The translations under genes were made by a program, and so were the position numbers. A stretch of DNA of 63,379 bases from Clostridiales bacterium (GTDB lineage: Bacteria > Bacillota > Clostridia > Oscillospirales > Oscillospiraceae). Below are positions 26,675-33,918 of the stretch, piece after piece; positions within the stretch are counted from its first letter, which is position 1, and every line of letters starts with the position of its first letter. The notes beneath the pieces were generated by a model. The model did no database searches, was not told the origin of the DNA, and saw only the letters and a program-made list of their open reading frames with translations. Location: the NCBI GenBank assembly GCA_018374635.1, contig JAHAEW010000008.1, positions 1-63,379 of the forward strand. Direction: 5' to 3'.

Positions 26675-27865
26675 ATGGTGAAGGAGCTGTGCATACCGGA
26701 CGGCGTGCGGCTGTGCCGGGACCGCCTGTGGGAGGCGGGGTGGCCCACCTATCCGGTGGGCGGATGCGTCCGGGATCTGCTCCTGGGACGGACGCCGGGC
26801 GACTTTGACCTGACCACGGCGGCGCGGCCTGAGACCGTGATGGCCCTCTTTCCCCGTACGGTCCCCACCGGCGTGCGCCACGGGACGGTCACCGTGCTCA
26901 CCGGGGACGGGGCGGTGGAGGTCACCACCTTCCGGCGGGAGAGCGGCTATACCGACGGACGCCACCCGGGGGAGGTGCGCTTCGACGCCACGCTGGAGGA
27001 GGACCTGGCCCGGCGGGATTTTACCATCAACGCCATGGCCCTGCCCCCGGATGGGGCGGTGATCGATCCCTTCGGCGGACGGCAGGATCTGAGGCGGGAG
27101 CTCATCCGGTGCGTGGGGGAGCCGGAACAGCGCTTTGCCGAGGACGCCCTGCGGATGTTCCGCGGGGTGCGCTTTGCCGCCCAGCTGGGCTTTGAGCTCC
27201 AGACCGACACGGCGCGGGGCATCTGGCGGTGTGCGGGGCTGGCCGGAGCGCTCTCCCATGAGCGGGTGCGGGGAGAGCTGGAGAAAATTCTGTGCTCGCC
27301 CCGGCCGGGATGGGCCCGGATGCTCTTTGACGCGGGACTGATGCGGCGGTATGGATGCATCCCCCAAGGGGCTTTCCTCACGCTGAGCCGTCTGCCCCGG
27401 ACGCCGGCGGCCCGCTGGGCGGGCTTCTGCGCGGTGATGGGGGAGGAGGGGCCTCCTCTGCTGGCGGCGCTGCGCCTGGACCGAAAGACCATCCGGGCCT
27501 GCTCCGGGGGATTCCGGCTGTGGAAGAGGGGACTGCCCCAAACCGACGCGGAGTGGCGGCGGGCGCTGTGGGAATACGGCGTCGGCGCGGCTTGGGCTGG
27601 CGCATGGATGGGCGACTGGGCGGGCCGTGCGAGCTCCCGGGCGCTGGAACGGGTGCTCGGCCGGGGGGAGTGCTGGAGTGTGAGAGGGCTGGCGCTGTCG
27701 GGAAGCGATCTGGCGGCGCTGGGCTATCGCGGCGCAGCCATTGGCGCGGCCCAGCGGCTGCTGCTGGCGTATGTATTGGAGGAGCCCTCCGCCAACACGC
27801 CGGCGCGGCTGCGCGCCTATCTGCGGGAGCGAACAGAGACAACGGAGGAGGATTCCATATGCTGA
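26675..27865 (+). CDS. cca: CCA tRNA nucleotidyltransferase
   Basis: A 396-residue class II nucleotidyltransferase that builds or repairs the 3'-CCA end of tRNA. The head domain shows YPVGGCVRDLLLGR near residue 24, the catalytic DFDLTTAA near 41, and RRDFTINAMA near 110. LRMFRGVRFAAQLGF near 157 belongs to the RNA-binding neck. The length is usual for the clostridial form, and I see no HD phosphohydrolase motif. The start is ATG 26675 with a weak upstream GGGG. The 3' end overlaps the next gene. Confidence 0.93.
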   Translation: MVKELCIPDGVRLCRDRLWEAGWPTYPVGGCVRDLLLGRTPGDFDLTTAARPETVMALFPRTVPTGVRHGTVTVLTGDGAVEVTTFRRESGYTDGRHPGEVRFDATLEEDLARRDFTINAMALPPDGAVIDPFGGRQDLRRELIRCVGEPEQRFAEDALRMFRGVRFAAQLGFELQTDTARGIWRCAGLAGALSHERVRGELEKILCSPRPGWARMLFDAGLMRRYGCIPQGAFLTLSRLPRTPAARWAGFCAVMGEEGPPLLAALRLDRKTIRACSGGFRLWKRGLPQTDAEWRRALWEYGVGAAWAGAWMGDWAGRASSRALERVLGRGECWSVRGLALSGSDLAALGYRGAAIGAAQRLLLAYVLEEPSANTPARLRAYLRERTETTEEDSIC

Positions 27866-28236
27866 CAGTGTGTGCGGAGGGGGCGGGCGTTTCCCTGACC
27901 CTGACGGCCCAGCGCATGGGCCGGGACTGGAACGTGACCATCACCGGAGGGGAGGTCCCCCATCTGGGGGCGGCGGCGCTGGGCGCGCCCTACCGCCATC
28001 CGGACGGGCGCGTCGGCTCCAGCGCATCGGTATTGGTCCTGCCCAGCCATAAGGAGGACGGCGTGGTGAAAAAGGCGGCCGAGCAGCTGGCCAAGCGGCT
28101 GAACTGCGCTGTGCTGGTGAGCGGCGGCATCCATGTGGACGCCATCACGCCGGAGCAGATCGGCGCGGTGGTCACGCTGGCCGGAGAGGCCGTGGAGCGG
28201 CTGGCCCGGCAGATGGAGCTGGAACAGAAGCCGTAG
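27859..28236 (+). CDS. LpdD-like domain protein (putative prenyl-FMN/UbiD-type chaperone fold)
   Basis: A 125-residue small protein. The pattern with HLGAAALG near residue 36, SASVLVLPSHKEDGVVKKAA near 55 and VLVSGGIHVDAITPEQI near 85 resembles the LpdD-like family, whose namesake is an accessory of a UbiD-type gallate decarboxylase. I recognise this from general pattern only. Its ATG overlaps the cca stop (ATGCTGA) and its ribosome-binding site GGAGGAGG lies inside cca, so translation is coupled. No UbiD or UbiX gene is in the window, so a different role is possible. A terminator follows. Confidence 0.55.
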   Translation: MLTVCAEGAGVSLTLTAQRMGRDWNVTITGGEVPHLGAAALGAPYRHPDGRVGSSASVLVLPSHKEDGVVKKAAEQLAKRLNCAVLVSGGIHVDAITPEQIGAVVTLAGEAVERLARQMELEQKP

Positions 28237-28244
28237 AGATACGG

Positions 28245-28279
28245 GGGTGCGTCCGGGGAGGGGTCGGACGCACCCTTTT
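28245..28279 (+). terminator. Intrinsic terminator after the LpdD-like gene
   Basis: An 11-bp stem, GGGTGCGTCCG / CGGACGCACCC, with a 9-base loop and TTTT. It separates the cca transcript from the sporulation genes. Confidence 0.88.
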
Positions 28280-28343
28280 CCATTGGACAGGCAAGTCCGC
28301 CCGGGACGGCGCATAGAGTAGTCGGGAACAGGAGGGCGTTGCC

Positions 28344-28625
28344 ATGGCAGGGAAGCGGAAAAAAGAGAGCGTTTTGGAGCGGACCGCCCAGGTCTTTGAT
28401 CTGCCCGGCGATCTGGTGGCGGGACTGCCCCGGATGGAGCTGGTGGGAGACCGGGAGCTGCGGATGGAGAATCACCGGGGCATTCTGGCCTATGGATCGG
28501 AGGAGATCCATATTTCCGGCGGGAAACTCATCCTGAAAGTGCGGGGCGAGGGGCTGGAGCTGCGCTCCATGAACGCCGGAGAACTGCTCATCACCGGACA
28601 GATCCGCGCCGTGGAGCTGGATTAG
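28344..28625 (+). CDS. yqfC: Sporulation protein YqfC
   Basis: A 93-residue YabP/YqfC-family protein, made in the mother cell under sigma-E in Bacillus. It has the family pattern LPRMELVGDRELRMENHRGI near residue 28 and ILAYGSEEIHI, followed by a beta-rich tail. AGGAGGGCG precedes the ATG. CATAGAGT at 28312-28319 resembles a sigma-E -10 box, but I see no matching -35, so this is weak. It starts the run yqfC-yqfD-phoH-ybeY-era, conserved in sporulating Firmicutes. Confidence 0.9.
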   Translation: MAGKRKKESVLERTAQVFDLPGDLVAGLPRMELVGDRELRMENHRGILAYGSEEIHISGGKLILKVRGEGLELRSMNAGELLITGQIRAVELD

Positions 28626-28635
28626 GAGGAAGAAG

Positions 28636-29886
28636 ATGAAAAAAGTGGTCAATTTCCTCCGGGGCAGCGTGGAGGTGGAGGCCCAGGGCGCCTTTCCGGA
28701 GCGGTTTCTCAACCTGTGCGCCCAGCGGGGGGTGTCCTTCTGGGGCGTGGAATGGGTGGAGAGCACCGCGGTGCGCCTCAAGGTGCCCCCGCAGGAGCGG
28801 TGCGGCCTGGAAGATCTGGCGGTGCGGTCCGGATGCACGCTCTCTGAGGTGGAGCGGGGCGGACTGCCCACCTTTCTGGAGCGCTTCCGCAGGCGGTATG
28901 CCCTTCTGGCCGGGCTGGCCCTCTCTCTGCTGGCGGTTCTCCTGATGACCCAGTTTGTGCTGGTGGTGGATGTGGCGGGCAATACTGAGGTGCCGTCGGC
29001 CGCGATTTTGTCCACCCTGCGCCGTCTGGGGGTGCGCCCCGGGGCCTTTGGTCCGGCGCTGGAGATCAACTACATCGAGCAGCGGGCGCTGCTGGAGCTG
29101 GAGGGCATCTCGTGGATGTCCATCAACCTCCACGGGGCCCGGGCCGAGGTGCTGGTGCGGGAGCGGGTCAAGGCCCCAGAGCTGGTGGATGAGAGCGAGC
29201 ACGGAGACATCATCGCCGAGACCGACGGCGTCATCACCCGCCTGGAGGTCCTCGCCGGAGAGACCGAGCGCAAGGTGGGGGAGCCGGTGGCCGCGGGGGA
29301 CGTGCTCATCCAGGGAAATGTCTTGCTGGAGGGGCCCATGTACAGCGAACAGGACGTGGGCTGGCAGCAGGTCCGGGCCCAGGGACGGGTGGAGGCACAG
29401 ACCTGGCGCACCCTTCAGGCATCCATTCCCCTCACGGCCCAGGTCAAGGAGTACACCGGGCGGGAGACCGGGCGGTGGTTTCTCACCGTTTTGGGAAAAC
29501 GCATCAATTTTTATCGAAACAGTGGAATTTCCTTTCCGCAGTATGATAAAATAAGCAGTACTTGGAATGCGGGGAGCGGAATCGATCTGGTTCTCCCTCT
29601 GAGCCTGAGCCGGGAGACCATGCGGGAATACACGCTCACCCCGGCAGAAGTGGACCTGGCTGCCGCCCAGGAGATGCTGGAGGCGCAGCTGGAGCGGGCT
29701 CTTACGGAACAGATCGAGGGGGGAAGCATCACGCGGACCGAGTATACCGCCGTTGTGACGGATGAGATGCTGACCGTCACCCTCCGGGCGGAGTGCAGAG
29801 AAGAGATCGGACGGTTCGTACCCTTTGACGAGCCTGGATACCAGACCCGCCTGCCGGCGGGAAGAGGAGACGAAACAAATTCATGA
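28636..29886 (+). CDS. yqfD: Sporulation protein YqfD
   Basis: A 416-residue sporulation-stage membrane protein. After an N-terminal soluble domain (about 85 residues, RGSVEVEAQGAFPERFLNLC) there is a membrane segment (YALLAGLALSLLAVLLM, about 87-103). A large outer domain follows, with GVRPGAF, TDGVITRLEVLAGET and VGEPVAAGDVLIQG near 200-230, as in YqfD. It begins 10 bases after yqfC behind AGGAGGAAG and overlaps phoH by four bases (ATGA), so it is co-translated with it. Confidence 0.92.
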   Translation: MKKVVNFLRGSVEVEAQGAFPERFLNLCAQRGVSFWGVEWVESTAVRLKVPPQERCGLEDLAVRSGCTLSEVERGGLPTFLERFRRRYALLAGLALSLLAVLLMTQFVLVVDVAGNTEVPSAAILSTLRRLGVRPGAFGPALEINYIEQRALLELEGISWMSINLHGARAEVLVRERVKAPELVDESEHGDIIAETDGVITRLEVLAGETERKVGEPVAAGDVLIQGNVLLEGPMYSEQDVGWQQVRAQGRVEAQTWRTLQASIPLTAQVKEYTGRETGRWFLTVLGKRINFYRNSGISFPQYDKISSTWNAGSGIDLVLPLSLSRETMREYTLTPAEVDLAAAQEMLEAQLERALTEQIEGGSITRTEYTAVVTDEMLTVTLRAECREEIGRFVPFDEPGYQTRLPAGRGDETNS

Positions 29887-30857
29887 TCGAACACACCATC
29901 AACATCGAACGGATGGAGGAGGCCATCAATATTTTTGGCTCCTTCGATGAAAATATCAAGCTGATCGAGCAGGAGCTGGGGGTAACGGTGCTCAACCGGG
30001 ACTCCCAGCTCAAGGTGACCGGCGAGGCCGAGGCCGTCATGTACGGCGTGAAGGCCATCGAGGGTCTGCTCACCCTCTCGGCCAAGGGGGAATCCATCAA
30101 CGAACAGAATGTGCGCTACATCATCAACCTGGTGCGGGCGGGCAACGAGGACAAGATCGGCACCCTGGCCAAGGACGTGCTATGCGTCACCGCCAAAGGA
30201 AAGCCCATCAAGCCCAAGACCCTGGGCCAGAAGCGGTATGTGGAGGCCGTCAAGAAGAATACCATCACCCTGGGCATCGGCCCGGCGGGCACCGGCAAAA
30301 CCTATCTGGCGGTGGCCGCCGCGGTGGCCGCCTTCCGGGACAAGCAGGTCAACCGCATCATCCTGACCCGTCCGGCCGTGGAGGCGGGGGAGCGGCTGGG
30401 CTTCCTGCCCGGCGATCTCCAGTCCAAGGTGGACCCCTACCTGCGCCCGCTGTACGACGCCCTCTTCGATATGCTGGGACCGGAGAACTACCAGAAGTAT
30501 GTGGAGCGGGGCAACATCGAGGTGGCCCCGCTGGCCTATATGCGCGGCCGGACTCTGGACGACTCCTTCATCATCCTGGACGAGGCTCAGAACACCAGCC
30601 GGGAGCAGATGAAGATGTTCCTGACCCGGCTGGGCTTCGGCTCCAAGATCGTCATCACCGGCGACATCACCCAGATCGACCTGCCCACCGACAAGGTCAG
30701 CGGTCTGAAGGAGGCCATGCGGGTGCTCAAGGGCGTGCAGGACATCGAGATCTGCAAGCTCAGTGAGGGGGACGTGGTGCGCCATGTGATCGTACAGCGC
30801 ATCATCAAGGCCTATGAAGAGGATGAAAACCGCCGCACCGTCCGGCGGGACAAGTAG
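29883..30857 (+). CDS. phoH: PhoH-family ATPase
   Basis: A 324-residue PhoH-like (YbeZ-type) P-loop ATPase linked to RNA metabolism together with YbeY. It has an N-terminal KH-like portion, Walker A GPAGTGKTYLAVA near residue 134, RPAVEAGERLGFLPGDL near 162 and Walker B FIILDEAQNT near 228. ATG 29883 overlaps the yqfD stop. ybeY follows 31 bases on, the usual pairing. Confidence 0.93.
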   Translation: MIEHTINIERMEEAINIFGSFDENIKLIEQELGVTVLNRDSQLKVTGEAEAVMYGVKAIEGLLTLSAKGESINEQNVRYIINLVRAGNEDKIGTLAKDVLCVTAKGKPIKPKTLGQKRYVEAVKKNTITLGIGPAGTGKTYLAVAAAVAAFRDKQVNRIILTRPAVEAGERLGFLPGDLQSKVDPYLRPLYDALFDMLGPENYQKYVERGNIEVAPLAYMRGRTLDDSFIILDEAQNTSREQMKMFLTRLGFGSKIVITGDITQIDLPTDKVSGLKEAMRVLKGVQDIEICKLSEGDVVRHVIVQRIIKAYEEDENRRTVRRDK

Positions 30858-30888
30858 CGGGAAGCGCTGCACAAGGGGGAGAAGCGAG

Positions 30889-31404
30889 ATGGAACATCAG
30901 ATCATCATCGAGACCGAGGTGGAGGGCGTCGAGGCCTTTGCCGACGCCCTGCGGGAGGTCATTCCCGCCGCGCTGGAGGCGGAGGGAGTGGGTCTGCCCT
31001 GCGAGGTGGACGTGCTCTTCACCGACGACGGGGGCATCCACCAGATCAATCTGGAGCAGCGGGATGTGGACCGGGCCACCGACGTGCTCTCCTTTCCCAT
31101 GTTTGAGTTCACGCCGGGGGAGCCGCCCACGCCCGAGGACGGGGACCTGCTGGACCCGGGCAGCGGGGTGCTCCCCCTGGGAGACATGGTGCTCTCGGTG
31201 GACCACATCAGGGCCCAGGCCGCGGAGTTCGGCCACAGTGAGCGCCGGGAGCTTTGCTATCTGGCGGTCCACTCGGTGCTCCATCTGCTGGGCTACGACC
31301 ACCTGGACGAAGGCCCCCAGAAGCGGCAGATGCGGGCGCGGGAAGAGGCCATTCTGGGCGCGCTGGGGATCACCCGCGTGCCGGAGGAGACGGGCAACCC
31401 CTGA
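30889..31404 (+). CDS. ybeY: Endoribonuclease YbeY (rRNA maturation factor)
   Basis: A 171-residue zinc-dependent RNase for 16S rRNA 3'-end processing and 70S quality control. The metal-site motif HSVLHLLGYDH, continued by LDEG, is near residue 127. DRATDVLSFPMFE near 62 is the second family signature. ATG 30889 was chosen for AAGGGGGAG just upstream; an extension into the phoH end is open but unsupported. era lies 50 bases downstream. Confidence 0.94.
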   Translation: MEHQIIIETEVEGVEAFADALREVIPAALEAEGVGLPCEVDVLFTDDGGIHQINLEQRDVDRATDVLSFPMFEFTPGEPPTPEDGDLLDPGSGVLPLGDMVLSVDHIRAQAAEFGHSERRELCYLAVHSVLHLLGYDHLDEGPQKRQMRAREEAILGALGITRVPEETGNP

Positions 31405-31454
31405 TGCAGATGCTGATACCAATTAAAATAGCTCAAGAAAGTTGAGGATAACCT

Positions 31455-32351
31455 ATGGAAATCAAAAAATCGGGTATGATATCGATCGTGGGACGGCCCA
31501 ACGTGGGCAAGTCCACCCTGACCAACGCTCTGGTGGGCGAAAAGATCGCCATCGTCACCAATAAGCCCCAGACCACCCGCAACCGCATCTGCGCCGTGGT
31601 CGACCGGAACGACTGCCAGTTTGTCTTTCTGGACACCCCGGGGCTGCACAAGGCCCGCACCAAGCTGGGCGACTATATGGTGAAGGTGGTCAAGGACAGC
31701 GTGGCCGATGTGGACGCGGTGTGTCTCATTGTGGAGCCCATTCCCCACGTGGGAGGGCCGGAGGAGGAACTCATCGGGCGCATCAAGAACCTGGGCGTCC
31801 CCTCGGTGCTCATTATCAACAAGATCGACACAGTGGAGAAAGAGGCGCTGCTGGCCGTCATGCAGACCTACGCCGCAGCCCACGAATTCAGCGCCATCCT
31901 GCCCATCTCGGCCAAAAACGGCGAGGGCGTGGAAGAGGTGCTGGACGTGCTCGCCCAGTTCCTGCCGGAGGGACCCCGGCTCTTCCCGGAGGACATGGTC
32001 ACAGACCAGCCCGAGCGGCAGGTCTGCGCCGAGATCATCCGGGAGAAGCTCCTGCTGTGCCTGGACAAGGAGATCCCCCACGGCACCGCCGTGGAGCTCA
32101 TCCGCTTTGCCGAGCGGGAGCGGGACGGCGTCATCGAGATCGACGCCACCATTTACTGTGAGAAGGACAGCCACAAAGGCATCATCATCGGCAAGGGTGG
32201 CGCCATGCTCAAGAAGATCTCCACCCTGGCCCGGCAGGACATCGAGCGCTTCATGGGCGCCAAGGTGTACCTCCAGACCTGGGTGAAGGTGAAGGAGAAC
32301 TGGCGGGACAACCTGAATCTGATCCATAATTTTGGATATAGAGACGAGTGA
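31455..32351 (+). CDS. era: GTPase Era
   Basis: The 298-residue Era, which binds 16S rRNA during 30S assembly. G1 GRPNVGKSTL begins near residue 12, the effector loop KPQTTRNRICAVV near 36, G3 DTPGLHKA near 60 and G4 NKID near 121. The C-terminal KH domain contains GIIIGKGGAMLKKI near 240. A weak GAGGATAA precedes the ATG. It follows ybeY and precedes the yqzL-recO pair, the order seen in Bacillus. Confidence 0.96.
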   Translation: MEIKKSGMISIVGRPNVGKSTLTNALVGEKIAIVTNKPQTTRNRICAVVDRNDCQFVFLDTPGLHKARTKLGDYMVKVVKDSVADVDAVCLIVEPIPHVGGPEEELIGRIKNLGVPSVLIINKIDTVEKEALLAVMQTYAAAHEFSAILPISAKNGEGVEEVLDVLAQFLPEGPRLFPEDMVTDQPERQVCAEIIREKLLLCLDKEIPHGTAVELIRFAERERDGVIEIDATIYCEKDSHKGIIIGKGGAMLKKISTLARQDIERFMGAKVYLQTWVKVKENWRDNLNLIHNFGYRDE

Positions 32352-32420
32352 CCATAAAATTTACCGCTCATAAATCCGCGCGTCCTCAGCCAAGCTAACC
32401 GTGAAAAGGGGGCTTGCGCC

Positions 32421-32537
32421 ATGGACAGCGAGACCTTATGGGAACTCTTCTGGGCCACCGGACTGCCGGAGGCCGCCGCGCTGGCGGAGCATCTCCGGCG
32501 CAGCGGGGAGGAGGCCCAAACCGGTAAGACCGCCTGA
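32421..32537 (+). CDS. YqzL-like small protein
   Basis: A 38-codon gene between era and recO. The peptide begins MDSETLWELFWATGLPEAAA, and the W-x-x-F-x-x-TG core with a following helical stretch resembles Bacillus YqzL, which sits at the same place between era and recO. AAAAGGGGG lies about 10 bases before the ATG. The function of YqzL is not known. Support is position plus a short motif; it could easily be missed because of its length. recO begins 46 bases later. Confidence 0.65.
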   Translation: MDSETLWELFWATGLPEAAALAEHLRRSGEEAQTGKTA

Positions 32538-32583
32538 GGCGGAGGGGGCGCTTGTCCCCCTTACATAGAATGGGGAAAGGAAC

Positions 32584-33390
32584 ATGCTGCTCACCACACA
32601 GGGGATCATCCTGCGGGAGGTCAATTATAAAGAATCGGATAAGATCCTCACCGTGCTCACCCGCACCGGGGGGAAGGTGACGGTCAAGGCCAGGGGCTGC
32701 CGCCGGAAGGGGAGCCGCCTGGCGGCCTCCACCCAGCTGCTGGTCTACTCGGAGATGACCCTCTTCTCCTACCGGGACCACTACACCCTCAACGAGGCCG
32801 AGCCGCTGGAGCTCTTCTGGGGCGTGCGCTCCGACGTGGAGAAGGTGGCCCTTGGCTCCTATTTTGCCGAGGTGCTGGAGGCTGTGGTGGGGGAGGAGCA
32901 GCCCGATCCCGCCGTCCTCTCCCTCCTCCTCAACGCCCTCTACGCGCTGGACCGGCTGAACAAGCCCCTGCCGCTGGTCAAGGCGGTCTTTGAGCTCAAG
33001 CTCCTCTCCCTCATCGGGTATGAGCCGCTGCTGGACGCCTGCGCCGTCTGCGGCGTGCCCGAGCCGGAGGACGCCCGCTTTCAGCTGGTGGACGGGGTGC
33101 TTCTGTGCGCCCGCTGCCGCGGGGGCGGGGAGGGACTCTCCGTCCCGGTGAGTCCGGGGGTGCTGGCCGCCATGCGCCATGTGGTGTACGGCGACCCCAA
33201 GCGGATTGTTTCCTTTGTGCTGGGGGAGGATGGACTGCGGCAGCTGGCACGTGTGAGCGAGCGGTTTCTGACCACACAGCTGGACCGGGGCTTTCGTACC
33301 CTGGACTTTTACAAAGATCTGGTCTTTCCCGCGCCCGGGCTGGGCCCGGCGGCGGGAGGGACTGACCAACAGGAGAACAGACAAACATGA
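32584..33390 (+). CDS. recO: DNA repair protein RecO
   Basis: The 268-residue RecO, which loads RecA onto SSB-covered DNA with RecR. The N-terminal OB fold begins TTQGIILREVNYKESDKIL. GGKVTVKARGCRRKGSRLAA near residue 30 and a zinc module with CAVCG near 152 and LCARCRG near 174 match the family. GGGGAAAGGAAC precedes the ATG. The stop overlaps the start of the nitroreductase gene by four bases (ATGA). Confidence 0.94.
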   Translation: MLLTTQGIILREVNYKESDKILTVLTRTGGKVTVKARGCRRKGSRLAASTQLLVYSEMTLFSYRDHYTLNEAEPLELFWGVRSDVEKVALGSYFAEVLEAVVGEEQPDPAVLSLLLNALYALDRLNKPLPLVKAVFELKLLSLIGYEPLLDACAVCGVPEPEDARFQLVDGVLLCARCRGGGEGLSVPVSPGVLAAMRHVVYGDPKRIVSFVLGEDGLRQLARVSERFLTTQLDRGFRTLDFYKDLVFPAPGLGPAAGGTDQQENRQT

Positions 33391-33878
33391 ACAGTATTTT
33401 TCAGCGGGTAAGCGTACGCAAATTTCAGGACAAGACGGTGACCGACGCCCAGGTGGAGCAGCTCCTCCGGGCGGCCATGGCGGCTCCCTCCGCCACCAAC
33501 CAGCAGCCTTGGGAGTTCTATGTGGTGCGGGACCGGGAGCTGCTGCTGCAGCTGTCCGCCTGCCACGCCTACTCGATGAGTGCCAAAAATGCCACCATGG
33601 CCATCGTGCCCTGTTATCGAAAGAACGCAGCCCATCCGGAGTATGCCCAGATCGATCTGAGCGCCGCCACCGAAAACCTCCTGCTGGAGGCGGTGGAGCT
33701 GGGGCTGGGCGCGGTCTGGCTGGGCATCGCCCCGGTCCGGGAGCGGATGGATAAGATGCGGGAGATCCTGAATCTGCCGGATCATCTGGAGGCCTTCGCC
33801 ATCGTGCCTGTGGGCTATCCCGAGCGGGAGAAGGCCCAGCAGGACCGCTATGACCCGGCACGGGTCCACTGCCTGTAA
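33387..33878 (+). CDS. Nitroreductase-family FMN oxidoreductase
   Basis: A 163-residue short nitroreductase. SVRKFQDKTV at residue 8 and AAPSATNQQPWEFYVV near 32 form the FMN site; LGLGAVWLGIAPV near 110 is the second family block, and the C-terminal IVPVGYPE is standard. These enzymes reduce quinones, flavins or nitro compounds with NAD(P)H; the natural substrate is unknown. It is translationally coupled to recO and followed 40 bases later by mutS2, so an oxidoreductase sits inside a DNA-repair operon. Confidence 0.9.
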   Translation: MNSIFQRVSVRKFQDKTVTDAQVEQLLRAAMAAPSATNQQPWEFYVVRDRELLLQLSACHAYSMSAKNATMAIVPCYRKNAAHPEYAQIDLSAATENLLLEAVELGLGAVWLGIAPVRERMDKMREILNLPDHLEAFAIVPVGYPEREKAQQDRYDPARVHCL

Positions 33879-33918
33879 GGACAGGCGCCGGGAAACCGAT
33901 TGGGAGTATATCGAAACT

